Assembly (NCBI GenBank): GCA_964245825.1
Contig: CAXTNT010000010.1
Span: forward strand, 1-64,000
Direction of reading: 5' to 3'
Length of the DNA: 64,000 bases
DNA from: CAJCIY01 sp964245825
GTDB taxonomy: Bacteria > Actinomycetota > Actinomycetes > Mycobacteriales > CAJCIY01
Shown: positions 32,576 to 41,487 of the stretch, piece after piece
Numbering within the stretch: the stretch's first letter is position 1
Layout of the letters: every line of letters begins with the position of its first letter
Position numbers and translations under genes: made by a program
The notes under the pieces: generated by a model
Database searches by the model: none
What the model was told of the DNA's origin: nothing
Seen by the model: only the letters and a program-made list of their open reading frames with translations

Positions 32576-33571
32576 TCACGGGCGAGTCTCGCGGACGACC
32601 GCGGCGGCCGGCTTGTCCAGCCGCAGACCGAGGTAGCGGGGATGGCGCAGCCGGCCCTCCCGGGTCCACTCCCCGAAGCCGACCTGGATCACGACCAGCG
32701 GGTCGACCCAGCGGGCACCGAGCTCGGTGGGCGGCGGGGAGAACGGCGAGCGTTCCTGCTCCAGCTCCTCGAGCTGGCTCGCGAGCCCACGCAGGGTCGC
32801 GCGGTCGAACCCGGTGCCGACCTTGCCGGCATACCGCAGGTGCGGCCCCTCGTAGTAGCCGACGAGCAGCGCGCCGAACCCCTCCCGGCTGCCGGCCCCG
32901 GGGGTGAACCCACCGACGACGAGCTCCTGGTCGCGTACGCACTTCAGCTTGAGCCAGTCGCCGGAGCGGCCACCGACGTACGGGGAGTCGGCGCGTTTGA
33001 CCATCACCCCCTCCTCGCCGCGAGCGCACGCCTGCTCGTACGCGGCCTGCACCCCACCGACGCGGTGGTCGGAGCGGCGCAGCGGATCGTCGAAGGTGAT
33101 GGCCCGGCGCAGCAGGCGGAGGCGTTCGGTCAACGGCAACCGGGTCGTGTCGAGGCCGTCGAGGTGCAGCAGGTCGAAGACGTAGTAGAACACCGGGATG
33201 CCGGTCGCCAGGGCAGCGCGGGGGTCGTGCAGACCGAGGCGGCCCTGCAGCCGGGCGAAGCTGGTGCGGACGCCGTCGAAGGCCACCACCTCGCCATCGA
33301 GGACGAACCGCTGCTGGACCTGCCCGGCCACGGCGATGACGACCTCCGGGTAGGCCCCGTCCAAAGGCCGCTCGTTGCGCGAGCGCAGGCTGACGCGCGG
33401 GCCGTCGCGGAAGGCCAGGGCGCGGACGCCGTCGAGCTTGCGCTCCACCAGCCAGTCCCGGCCGCCGTCGAACGGGCGGCCGGCCAACGTCGCGAGCATC
33501 GGGGCGCGCCACCGCGGCGTCGACTCGACTGCGGCGGCGGCCCGGGACAATCCACGCCACAGGTCGTCCAC
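32576..33571 (-). CDS. ATP-dependent DNA ligase (LigC-like)
   Basis: 331 residues. The adenylation domain has the nucleophile Lys45 in ERKLDGVRAL, followed by SRNERPLDG, FVLDGEVVAF, YYVFDLLHLDG, EGVMVKRADSPYVGGRSGDW and WLKLKC, motifs I-V in order; the C-terminal 110 residues are an OB fold. It has no polymerase or nuclease domain and no Ku gene is near, so it is of the short LigC kind, not LigD. Such ligases act in DNA break or gap repair. It is divergent from the GGDEF gene. Confidence 0.92.
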   Translation of the reverse strand: MDDLWRGLSRAAAAVESTPRWRAPMLATLAGRPFDGGRDWLVERKLDGVRALAFRDGPRVSLRSRNERPLDGAYPEVVIAVAGQVQQRFVLDGEVVAFDGVRTSFARLQGRLGLHDPRAALATGIPVFYYVFDLLHLDGLDTTRLPLTERLRLLRRAITFDDPLRRSDHRVGGVQAAYEQACARGEEGVMVKRADSPYVGGRSGDWLKLKCVRDQELVVGGFTPGAGSREGFGALLVGYYEGPHLRYAGKVGTGFDRATLRGLASQLEELEQERSPFSPPPTELGARWVDPLVVIQVGFGEWTREGRLRHPRYLGLRLDKPAAAVVRETRP

Positions 33572-33707
33572 GATGCGCCGAGTCTGCCCCAGAACACCGT
33601 GCCGGACATCACATCGTCCTCAAGCCGTCGTACGCGTCCGTCGAGTCATTGGTATGGGGTCGCACGCGGCAAGCGGTAGCAAGGCCGGTCCCGCTCGCAT
33701 CACGAGC

Positions 33708-35003
33708 ATGCGCACTCGGTGGTATCGGGCGTTCGCGGCGCTCACAGCCATCGTGATCCTCAGCGGCGTTGCCAGTCTGGCCGGCAACAAGCTGCTGGTC
33801 GACACCTATCGCACCTCGGCGGTAGGCGTGGAGCGCGAAGCGACGGCCGTCGACACGCTGCGCGAGAACATCATTACTGCCACCCAGATCATCACGGACC
33901 CGATCACCGCGGCTCAGCAGCGGCAGGAGGCCGCGATCTTCGCCACCGTCACGGCCGCGTTCGCCGCCGCCATCGCGAGTGAGAACACCGCGGGCGCCAG
34001 GGACCTGGTCCAGCAGGCCAGGACGGAGTGGCAGACAATCGTGACCCAGGCGGGCCCGATCGGTGCTCCAACGCCGGTGACCGTACGCACCGCGGCCATC
34101 AGCAAGCTCGCGCCATACATATTGGTCCAGCTGGACAAGGCGGGGGCCCTGAGCCGGACGGCCGTCCGCAGCGAACTGAGCAAGGCCGCACGCCTCAACC
34201 CCGCGGTGGGGAGCAGCCTGGCAGCGCTGGCCTTGCTGTCCATCCTGATCGTGGTCTGGCTGGCCCGGCAGATGTCCACCCAGATCCTGCGACCCGTCGC
34301 GGTCCTGCGCGACTCGACCCGGCGGCTGGCTGCGGGCGACCTCGACCATCGGGTCGTCGTCGACCGGACCGACGAGCTCGGCGACCTCGCGGTGAACTTC
34401 AATGCGATGGCCGACGCGATCGCCGGCAACCAGCGCAACCTGACCCGCGAGGCCGCCACCGACTCCCTGACCGGCCTCGCCAACCGGGCCGGGTTCCGGG
34501 CCCGCTTGGAGGGCGGTTCGGCCGAGCTCGACCGGCGGCCCGGATCCCAGGCCCTGCTGTTCGTGGACCTGGACGACTTCAAGGACGTCAACGACACCCT
34601 GGGGCACGCCGCGGGTGACGAGGTCCTGCGGGTGGTGGCCGGGCGCCTCAGCCAGACCGTCCGGCCCGGTGACCTGGTGGCACGGCTCGGCGGCGACGAG
34701 TTCGCCCTGCTGCTGGAGGGACTGCCCGAGCCGGCGCTCGCTACGACGCTGGCCGAGCGGGTGGTGGTCGCGCTGGCCGCGCCCGTCCAGATCGGTGCCA
34801 CCTGGGTCCACGTCGGCGCCAGCGTCGGGGTGGCCATGCGCCAGGCCGACTCCACCGTCGACGGGCTGATGCAGGACGCGGACATCGCCATGTACGCGGC
34901 GAAGGGCAAGGGCAAGAACCGGGTCGAGCACTACGGCGCCGAGCTGGCGCAGGCGGCCGTCGCCCGCGCTCACACGCGAGATCTCGCCGCCCTCCACGAC
35001 TGA
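33708..35003 (+). CDS. Membrane diguanylate cyclase with HAMP and GGDEF
   Basis: 431 residues from ATG 33708 (ATG 33654 possible). Helix 1 (AFAALTAIVILSGVASLAG), an extracytoplasmic helical sensor of about 150 residues, helix 2 (LAALALLSILIVVWLA), HAMP (ILRPVAVLRDSTRRLAAGDL..), then GGDEF from about 255. The active site is RLGGDEFALLLEG, and RPGD five residues upstream is an intact inhibitory I-site. It makes c-di-GMP in response to an outside signal. Divergent from the ligase gene. Confidence 0.93.
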   Translation: MRTRWYRAFAALTAIVILSGVASLAGNKLLVDTYRTSAVGVEREATAVDTLRENIITATQIITDPITAAQQRQEAAIFATVTAAFAAAIASENTAGARDLVQQARTEWQTIVTQAGPIGAPTPVTVRTAAISKLAPYILVQLDKAGALSRTAVRSELSKAARLNPAVGSSLAALALLSILIVVWLARQMSTQILRPVAVLRDSTRRLAAGDLDHRVVVDRTDELGDLAVNFNAMADAIAGNQRNLTREAATDSLTGLANRAGFRARLEGGSAELDRRPGSQALLFVDLDDFKDVNDTLGHAAGDEVLRVVAGRLSQTVRPGDLVARLGGDEFALLLEGLPEPALATTLAERVVVALAAPVQIGATWVHVGASVGVAMRQADSTVDGLMQDADIAMYAAKGKGKNRVEHYGAELAQAAVARAHTRDLAALHD

Positions 35004-35110
35004 GCTGCGCGGTCGGGCGCCGGGCCGGCCCGCCGTCGTGGCTCAAGCGTGCCCACCCGATGCCGATGACCCGAGTACGAGGGTCCGTGTGCTCCAGGAG
35101 AGGTCGTCTC

Positions 35111-36391
35111 ATGTCATTCGTGCTTCCCGCAGCAACGGAGGTCGTGACAGCGCAGGCGGTTGCCGTCGCCGCCCCGCAGGAGGCTGCCGACCGCGCGCCG
35201 GTGCCCGTGTCAGCCGAGCAGGAAGCCACCGTGGCCGCGGCGGAGGTGATCGCCGCAGAGGCCGGCATCGCCGTGGCCGTCGAGGCCGCTGCGGCGGCCG
35301 AGGCGATGGTGACGGCCGCGGCGGGGGTCGCGGCGAAGGCGGCCGTCCGGGCGCGCCACACCGCGCAGGCCGCCGCTGAGATCGCGGCGATGAGTGCCGC
35401 CGACATGGCCTCCGAAGCCGCGATCGCCGCGGAAGCGCTCGTCACGGCCGCGACGGCGGCGGCCGAGAAGGCAGCCGCGACGGCGTTGCAGACCCAGGCC
35501 GACGCCGGCGCGACCGGCATGGCCGCGGAGATCGCCGCCGAGGCGGCCGCGACCGCCGAGGCGATGGTCACCGCTGCCAGCGCGGCTGCCGCGAAGGCGG
35601 CACTCAGAGCGCGTCAGACCGCTCAGACCGCGGCCGACGTCGCCGCGCGGGCAGCGGCAGATGTCGCCCACGAGGCCGTCCGGACTGCCGACGCGATGGT
35701 GGTCACGGCCGGCGCCGCTGCGGCGAAGGCCGTGGCGCGCGCCGACCTTGCCGCTCGGACCTCGCCGCCGATCGCATCCGCAGCAGCCGTCGCGGCGAGC
35801 CCGCCAGCTCCTGCACCCGCGGTGGCCCCCTCGCTGGTCGACCGTGACCTGACCGCCCGGACAGAGTGGGCGGCCTTCCTCGCCGACCCCGTGATGCCGA
35901 CGTTCTCGGCCGGCGTCGAGGGGGACGACGTCACGCTCGCCGCCCCCGCCGACCGCGGTCTGTGGCGTGACATCTCGCTGGCCCGACGGATGCAGGAGTC
36001 GGTGCGCGAGAGCGAGGCGCACTTCGAGGCCGCCTTCCACAGCGCCCCGTCCGCGCTGCTGATCGTCGCGCTGGTCGACGGTGTGCCCGCCGACTTCATC
36101 CGGGCGAACGAGGCGATGTCGCTGCTGACCGGCTACACCCCCTTCCAGCTGCCGGGCATGACTTTCGCCGACCTCACGCATCCCGAGCCGCACGCGAGCG
36201 AGGACGACGACGGCGACCCGCGGCGTTGCCCCGAACAGGGCTGGATCCGGCGCTGGGTGCACGCCGACGGCCACGACCTGTGGGTACGGGTCCGGATGTC
36301 CGCGATGCGCACCTCCAGCCTCCGCTCGGAGCAGCTGATCTGCCAGATCGATGACGTCCGGGTGCAGGTGCCGGCCGGCCTCTTCGCCTGA
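35111..36391 (+). CDS. Alanine-rich coiled-coil repeat protein with C-terminal PAS domain
   Basis: 426 residues from ATG 35111 (AGGAGAGG at 35096-35103). Residues about 45-225 are over half alanine and consist of repeats of 44, 42 and 44 residues plus a partial fourth, each opening with AEAMVTAA or AEALVTAA and containing AAxKAAxxARxTAQ. 44 equals four 11-residue turns, as in hendecad coiled coils. Residues about 315-420 form a PAS domain (ESEAHFEAAFHSAPSALLIV, ANEAMSLLTGYTPFQLPGM). No kinase, GGDEF or other output domain follows. Possibly a scaffold or a signal-binding partner for the adjacent cyclases; this is inference. Confidence 0.8.
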   Translation: MSFVLPAATEVVTAQAVAVAAPQEAADRAPVPVSAEQEATVAAAEVIAAEAGIAVAVEAAAAAEAMVTAAAGVAAKAAVRARHTAQAAAEIAAMSAADMASEAAIAAEALVTAATAAAEKAAATALQTQADAGATGMAAEIAAEAAATAEAMVTAASAAAAKAALRARQTAQTAADVAARAAADVAHEAVRTADAMVVTAGAAAAKAVARADLAARTSPPIASAAAVAASPPAPAPAVAPSLVDRDLTARTEWAAFLADPVMPTFSAGVEGDDVTLAAPADRGLWRDISLARRMQESVRESEAHFEAAFHSAPSALLIVALVDGVPADFIRANEAMSLLTGYTPFQLPGMTFADLTHPEPHASEDDDGDPRRCPEQGWIRRWVHADGHDLWVRVRMSAMRTSSLRSEQLICQIDDVRVQVPAGLFA

Positions 36392-36396
36392 GCCTC

Positions 36397-36430
36397 GGCA
36401 CCTGGCACCTGGCATCTGGCACCCGGCACC
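36397..36430 (+). repeat. Heptanucleotide tandem repeat
   Basis: Five tandem copies of GGCACCT-like heptamers: GGCACCT, GGCACCT, GGCATCT, GGCACCC, GGCACC. They occupy the spacer between two convergent genes, starting 6 nt after the stop of the Ala-rich PAS gene. Confidence 0.8.
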
Positions 36431-36446
36431 GCCCGGTACGGGGAAC

Positions 36447-38621
36447 TCAGCCGCCCGCGGCCGGGACCGTGGTGGCAAGCAGGGCCCGACAGCTGCGGAC
36501 GAGATCGGGCAGCTGCTCGGCGGGCACGGGTCGGCCGAAGAGGTACCCCTGCGCCAGGTCGCAACCCAGCGCCCGGAGAGCGTCCTGCTGCTCGGGCGTC
36601 TCCACCCCTTCGCCGATGCAGACGGCGCCCACCGCGTGCGCCAGGCTGATCACGCTGGCGACGATCGCGTCGTCGTCGGCGTTCTGGCCCATGCCACTGA
36701 CGAACGAACGGTCGATCTTCAGTGCCTGGATCGGGTAGCGCTTGAGGTAGAGCAGTGAGCTGTAGCCCGTGCCGAAGTCGTCGATCGCGATCGACGCGCC
36801 GAGCTTCGCGATCTTGGCCAGCGAGATCTGCGCCTGCTCGGCCTCCGCCATCACCGTGGACTCGGTCACCTCCACGAGCAGCAGGTCCGGACGCAGGCCA
36901 GAGCTGCCCAGCGCATCCTCGATGCCGGCGACGAGGTCGGGGTGCGAGATCTGGCGGGTCGAGAAGTTGACCGCCATCGCCAGCTGCAGCCCCGCCGCCG
37001 CCCACGCCGCCCCCTGCCGGCACGCCGTCTGCAGCACCCACGTACCGAGCGGGACGATCAGCCCCGTGGCCTCCGCGACCGGGATGAACGTGTCGGGCAT
37101 CCGGAGCCCGTCGGGGTGTTGCCAGCGCACGAGGGCCTCGACTCCGACCACGTCGTTGCGGCGCAGGTCGACGACCGGTTGGTAGCTGAGCACGAACTCG
37201 CCCCGCTCCAGGGCCGCCCGGAGGTCGGTCTCGGTGCGCAGCCGGCTCTCGGCCCCGCCGCGCATCTCCGTCGTGTACAGCCGCGTCTGGCCCTGGCCGT
37301 GCGTCTTGGCGTCGTACATGGCGGCGTCGGCCGCGAGCAGGAGCTCGTCCGCGTCCTGGGGTGGGCGGCCCACGACGACGCCGACGCTGATGGTCACCGT
37401 CACGCTGCCCGCGCGCAGCACGAACGGCTGGCTCACCGCGTCGGTCAGTCGCTCCGCGAGGCGTGCCGCCTCGCGCGGATCGCTGACGTCGGGCCACACG
37501 ACGACGAACTCGTCCGCGGCGAGGCGGGCGAGCGTGTCACCCTCCCGGATGCACCTGGTGAGGCGGCCGGCGAGGGCCCGCAGCAGCTCGTCACCTGCGG
37601 CGTGCCCGAGCCCGTCGTTGATCCGCTTGAACAGGTCGACGTCCAGGAATGCGACGGCGACGCTGGTGTCTTCCCGCCGGGCCCAGGCCAGGGCCTGCGA
37701 CAGCCGGTCGACCAGCAGGCTCCGGTTGGGCAGGTTGGTCAGCACGTCGTGCAGAGTCAGGTGCGCCACGGCCAGCTCGGCGCGCGTGGCGCCCGAGACG
37801 TCGACGTGGCTCAGGACGGCGCCGGACTCGGGCAGGGCGTTGATACGCAGGCTCATCCACCGCTCCTCGTCCGGTGCGTCGCAGGGGTAGTGACGCTCGA
37901 AGCGGGTCACGTCGCCCCGCAACACCTGGCGCAGGCCCGCGGACACCTCGGCGGCGATCGCCTGGTCGGCACCGCGCGCGTGATCGCAGATCTCGAAGTA
38001 GTTCGCCCCGATGCCGGTGCGACCCGGGTCCCCGCCGTTGTCTCGGGCGAAGTCCCGCCAGGCCTGGTTGACCGCGATGATCTGGCCGGCCGCGTCCACG
38101 GCACAGGTGGAGGCTTCCATTGCGTTGAGCAGGCTCAGGGCCAGCCGTTCGTACCGGTGCGCCTCGTTCTCGGCGCTGCGCCGCTGGGAGGCATACAGGA
38201 CGGCGGTCGCCACGGCCCGGGCGTCCTGGCTGCCCTTCACGAGGTAGTCCTCCGCCCCCGCGGCCAGCGCCTGCAGGGCGAGCTCTCGATCCCGGCGGCC
38301 GGTCATCACGACGACAGCCAGGTCCGGACGGGCCGCGAGGATGGCCGTCAGCGCCTGTAGGCCGTCCGCGTCCGGCAGCGACAGGTCGGTGATCGCGATG
38401 TCCACCGAGCCGGCCAGCAACGGCAGGGCGCCGGCCATGGTCGCCGTCACGGTGACGACGACATTGGGGATCTCGTCCTCGAGCATGCCGACGATCAGGT
38501 CGGCGTCGGCATTCGAGTCCTCGACGAGCAGGACGCGCAGCGGCTCCTCGACGGTGGCCGGCAGGGTGAAGCCCGCCGGCGGTGGGAGCTCGGCCGAGGG
38601 GCCCGGCGATGCGGAGCTCAT
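36447..38621 (-). CDS. REC-PAS-GGDEF-EAL c-di-GMP phosphodiesterase with degenerate cyclase site
   Basis: 724 residues. Order: REC (about 28-145: VLLVEDSNADAD, phospho-Asp in DIAITDLSLPDADG), PAS (about 160-285), GGDEF (about 290-450) and EAL (about 468-715). The cyclase site reads LAADEF instead of GGDEF, so synthesis should be lost, while the REGD I-site remains. The EAL domain keeps GVEALVRW, VTEST, IDDFGTGYSS, LKIDRSF and EGVET, so hydrolysis of c-di-GMP is likely. Just upstream on the same strand are a kinase and a small regulator (spacing 1 nt), so all three form one operon. Confidence 0.93.
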   Translation of the reverse strand: MSSASPGPSAELPPPAGFTLPATVEEPLRVLLVEDSNADADLIVGMLEDEIPNVVVTVTATMAGALPLLAGSVDIAITDLSLPDADGLQALTAILAARPDLAVVVMTGRRDRELALQALAAGAEDYLVKGSQDARAVATAVLYASQRRSAENEAHRYERLALSLLNAMEASTCAVDAAGQIIAVNQAWRDFARDNGGDPGRTGIGANYFEICDHARGADQAIAAEVSAGLRQVLRGDVTRFERHYPCDAPDEERWMSLRINALPESGAVLSHVDVSGATRAELAVAHLTLHDVLTNLPNRSLLVDRLSQALAWARREDTSVAVAFLDVDLFKRINDGLGHAAGDELLRALAGRLTRCIREGDTLARLAADEFVVVWPDVSDPREAARLAERLTDAVSQPFVLRAGSVTVTISVGVVVGRPPQDADELLLAADAAMYDAKTHGQGQTRLYTTEMRGGAESRLRTETDLRAALERGEFVLSYQPVVDLRRNDVVGVEALVRWQHPDGLRMPDTFIPVAEATGLIVPLGTWVLQTACRQGAAWAAAGLQLAMAVNFSTRQISHPDLVAGIEDALGSSGLRPDLLLVEVTESTVMAEAEQAQISLAKIAKLGASIAIDDFGTGYSSLLYLKRYPIQALKIDRSFVSGMGQNADDDAIVASVISLAHAVGAVCIGEGVETPEQQDALRALGCDLAQGYLFGRPVPAEQLPDLVRSCRALLATTVPAAGG

Positions 38622-38622
38622 G

Positions 38623-39060
38623 TCAGCGCGGGGGCAGGCGTACCACGCCGAACCAGAAGTCCTCGATGGACTGGACCACGCGCAGGAACTGCGCGACGTC
38701 GACGGGCTTGGTCAGGTAGCAGTTGGCGCCGAGGTCGTAGCTGCTCACGACGTCCACCTCGGCCGAGGACGTCGTGAGCACCGCCACCGGGATGCGCCGC
38801 AGATCCGCGTCGGCCTTCAGGTCTGCCAGCACCTCGTGTCCGCTGCGCCGGGGGAGGTTCAGGTCGAGGATGATCAGGTCGGGACGCCGGGCGTCCTCGT
38901 GACCAGCCCGGCGGTGCAGGTGGTCCAGCGCCTCGGCGCCGTCGCGAATGACGTGTACCTCGTTGGCGAACCGGGCCTCCTCGAGTGCTTCGAGGGTGAG
39001 CTCGATGTCCGCGCGGCTGTCCTCCACCAGCAGGATCTGGATGAGGTCCGCCTTAGCCAT
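38623..39060 (-). CDS. Rcp1-like single-domain response regulator
   Basis: 145 residues from ATG 39060. A lone REC domain: acidic pair VEDSRAD, phospho-acceptor Asp66 in LIILDLNLPRRSG, Thr/Ser in VLTTSSAE and the conserved lysine in CYLTKPVD. The NLPRRSG/EVL wording is that of Rcp1-type regulators of phytochrome-like kinases. It has no output domain and may pass phosphate to other proteins. It overlaps the kinase gene by 8 nt and is followed 1 nt later by the REC-GGDEF-EAL gene. Confidence 0.9.
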   Translation of the reverse strand: MAKADLIQILLVEDSRADIELTLEALEEARFANEVHVIRDGAEALDHLHRRAGHEDARRPDLIILDLNLPRRSGHEVLADLKADADLRRIPVAVLTTSSAEVDVVSSYDLGANCYLTKPVDVAQFLRVVQSIEDFWFGVVRLPPR

Positions 39061-40234
39061 GCGCGTCTCCGTCCGGCGGTCCGGCGGGCAGCGTGCAGCA
39101 GAACCGGGCACCGCCCAGGTGCGACTCCTCGACCCAGATGCGGCCGCCGTGCAGCTCCACGATCTGCTGGGAGATCGCGAGCCCGATGCCCGTACCGGCA
39201 TAGGCCTCCCGCACGTGTAGTCGCTGGAACATCCGGAAGACGCGCTCGCGGTACTCCTCGGCGATGCCGATGCCGTTGTCGTCCACCCGCAGCGTCACCC
39301 ATCCTTCCGCTTCGCTGGCGGACACCTCGACGCGGGGAACACGGTCTGGCGAACGGAACTTGACGGCATTGCTGAGCAGGTTGGAGAGCAGGCTCTCGAG
39401 GTGTGTCTGGTCCGACCAGACCGCGGGCAGCGCCGACACCGCCACGACGGCCCCGGCCTCGGCCAGCGCTGTGCCGAGCGTCTCCTGCACCTGTCCCAGC
39501 ACCGCCGTCATGTCCATCAGCGAGCTGTCCCGCGGTGCGCGCAGGAACAGCGAGTAGTTGAGCAGGTCGTCGATCAGCGCCCGCATCCGGATGCTGGCCT
39601 CGACGATGTGCTGCATGTAGCGGCGGCCGCGGTCGTCGAGCACCTCCTCGTACCGGCGCTCGAGCTGTTCCACGTACCCGGTCATCACGCGCAGCGGCTC
39701 GGACAGGTCGTGGGAGGCGACGTAGGCGAACTGCTCGAGGTCCCGGTTCGACCGGATCAGCGCGGTGTTCTGGCGCTCCAGCCGGTTCTGGACCTGCTCC
39801 AACTCCTGGGCGAGCCGAATGCGTACGGAGATGTCGGCGACCGTGGTCACGACGGCCACCACCACGTCGCGTTCGTCGCGCAGCGGCGCAGCGCTCACGT
39901 TCACCGGGATCAGAGTTCCGTCACTGCGCTGGTGCCAGCTGTCGAAGCGCTCCACCCGCTGGCCGGTCAACACGAGCCGGTCGGCCTCCAGCAGCTCGGC
40001 GCGGGTCCGGTCGGGCAGCAGCTCGGCGGCGCGGCGCCCCACGATGTCTGCGGCGGGATAGCCGTACAGGCGTTCTGCCGCCGGGTTCCAGGTCGTGATG
40101 GTGCCCGCGTCGTCCTGGCAGAAGATGGCGTCGGCGGACACTTCGACGGCCTGCGCCAGGACGGCGTCGCGGCTCACGGTCGCCGCGCGACGAGCCGTCC
40201 GCGCAGCGGCTGTGGTCGTGGTGAGACTCGCCAT
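39053..40234 (-). CDS. PAS histidine kinase (Cph1-type)
   Basis: 393 residues from ATG 40234 (GGAGGG upstream). One PAS domain (about 25-135, TWNPAAERLYGYPAADIVGR), a coiled linker, then HisKA with His175 in VASHDLSEPLRVMTGYVEQL, and an ATPase domain with NLLSNAVKF, VDDNGIGI and GTGIGLAI. The SHDLxEPLR phospho-acceptor box is typical of kinases paired with Rcp1-like regulators, and such a regulator overlaps its end. It has no membrane helix, so it senses a cytoplasmic signal through PAS. Confidence 0.92.
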   Translation of the reverse strand: MASLTTTTAAARTARRAATVSRDAVLAQAVEVSADAIFCQDDAGTITTWNPAAERLYGYPAADIVGRRAAELLPDRTRAELLEADRLVLTGQRVERFDSWHQRSDGTLIPVNVSAAPLRDERDVVVAVVTTVADISVRIRLAQELEQVQNRLERQNTALIRSNRDLEQFAYVASHDLSEPLRVMTGYVEQLERRYEEVLDDRGRRYMQHIVEASIRMRALIDDLLNYSLFLRAPRDSSLMDMTAVLGQVQETLGTALAEAGAVVAVSALPAVWSDQTHLESLLSNLLSNAVKFRSPDRVPRVEVSASEAEGWVTLRVDDNGIGIAEEYRERVFRMFQRLHVREAYAGTGIGLAISQQIVELHGGRIWVEESHLGGARFCCTLPAGPPDGDAHG

Positions 40235-40551
40235 GTGGCCCTCCGCCGGGCACCGTCTAGGCCCGAGATTCGACACGCCCTCGACTAAGACCGAGTCCCC
40301 CGGCGGCGAGTTACTGGACCAAGGCTACATGAGTGGCGGCGCTGCGTACCCCGTTCGCCCGGTTCCGGATGAAACACGGCTGAAGCACGTACGCGCGGCA
40401 CGCGTCAACCTTGTCCCCGCGCGTGACAGCGGAAGACAGCTGGTCGGCAACAGCACTTCAGTGCGCCTCTCGGCGGGTCGATGAGCACGCAGGGCCATTA
40501 CTGGGCGATGGAGCAGCCGGAGCCTGCTGACATCGAGAGACGGAGCGGGCG
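40235..40551. other. Divergent intergenic region, 317 bp
   Basis: It separates the minus-strand kinase from the plus-strand REC-GGDEF gene and must carry both promoters. I see no clear -10/-35 pair, hairpin or repeat, and no frame with coding character. The Shine-Dalgarno-like GGAGCGGG precedes ATG 40552. Confidence 0.5.
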
Positions 40552-41487
40552 ATGAAGGTTCTCGTGGTCGACGACGACACGGTGTGTCGGGTGAGCCTGG
40601 AGGCAATGGTCCGCACCCTGGGGCACGACTGCGCAACCGCGGTGGACGGGCGGGAAGCCTGGGAACTGCTGCAAACGCAGCAGACCGACGTGCTGATCAC
40701 CGACCGCGACATGCCGTACCTGGACGGGGTGCAGCTGTGCGAACTCCTCCGCGCCGAGCTGTCCACGAGGCACGTCTACATCATCGTGGCAACGGGGTTC
40801 GGCTCTCTGACCGAGGCCCGCGAAGGCATGCTCGCGGGGGCCGACGACTACCTGGTCAAGCCGATCGCGCTGGACGCACTGCGGCTGCGCATGATCGCTG
40901 CCGAGCGCGTGATCACCCTGCACCGGACGCTGGAGCACACCAACCAGGAGCTGCGCGTGGTCGCCCGGCGGGACGCGCTGACCGGGCTCGGAAATCGGCG
41001 TGCCCTCACCGAGGAGCTGGCGGTGATGGCCAACCGTATGAGCCGCTACCAGCACCGCTTCACCATGGCGCTGCTCGACATCGATAACTTCAAGGCCTTC
41101 AACGACCGGTACGGGCACCAGATGGGCGACGAGGCCTTGACGTCGGTAGCCAAGGTCCTGCAGTCGATGCTGCGAGCCGGCGACACCTGCTACCGCTACG
41201 GCGGCGAGGAGTTCCTCTGCGTGTATCCGGAGCAGTCCGCCGCGAGCGCACGGATCGCCGTCGAGCGCCTGCGGGGGTGTGTCGCCGACCTGGCGATCCC
41301 GCACGCGGGTGGCGTGGCGGGGGGTGTCCTGACGCTCAGCGCCGGGATCGCCGAGATGGGCCCCAACGGTCCCGACGCCCAGCAGACCGTGCGGGCGGCG
41401 GACACCGCGCTCTACGCCGCGAAGAGGCTGGGACGCAACCGGGTCGAACTCGCTGACCTGCCGCCACGGCTGCGCTCGGCGGGGTGA
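40552..41487 (+). CDS. REC-GGDEF response regulator (PleD/WspR-like cyclase)
   Basis: 311 residues. REC domain (1-120) with VVDDD, phospho-acceptor Asp51 in ITDRDMPYLDG and the lysine in YLVKPI; GGDEF domain from about 140 with active site YRYGGEEFLCVY and the I-site RAGD five residues upstream. It should make c-di-GMP on phosphorylation. It overlaps the hybrid kinase gene by GTGA, so that kinase is the prime candidate partner. Confidence 0.93.
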   Translation: MKVLVVDDDTVCRVSLEAMVRTLGHDCATAVDGREAWELLQTQQTDVLITDRDMPYLDGVQLCELLRAELSTRHVYIIVATGFGSLTEAREGMLAGADDYLVKPIALDALRLRMIAAERVITLHRTLEHTNQELRVVARRDALTGLGNRRALTEELAVMANRMSRYQHRFTMALLDIDNFKAFNDRYGHQMGDEALTSVAKVLQSMLRAGDTCYRYGGEEFLCVYPEQSAASARIAVERLRGCVADLAIPHAGGVAGGVLTLSAGIAEMGPNGPDAQQTVRAADTALYAAKRLGRNRVELADLPPRLRSAG

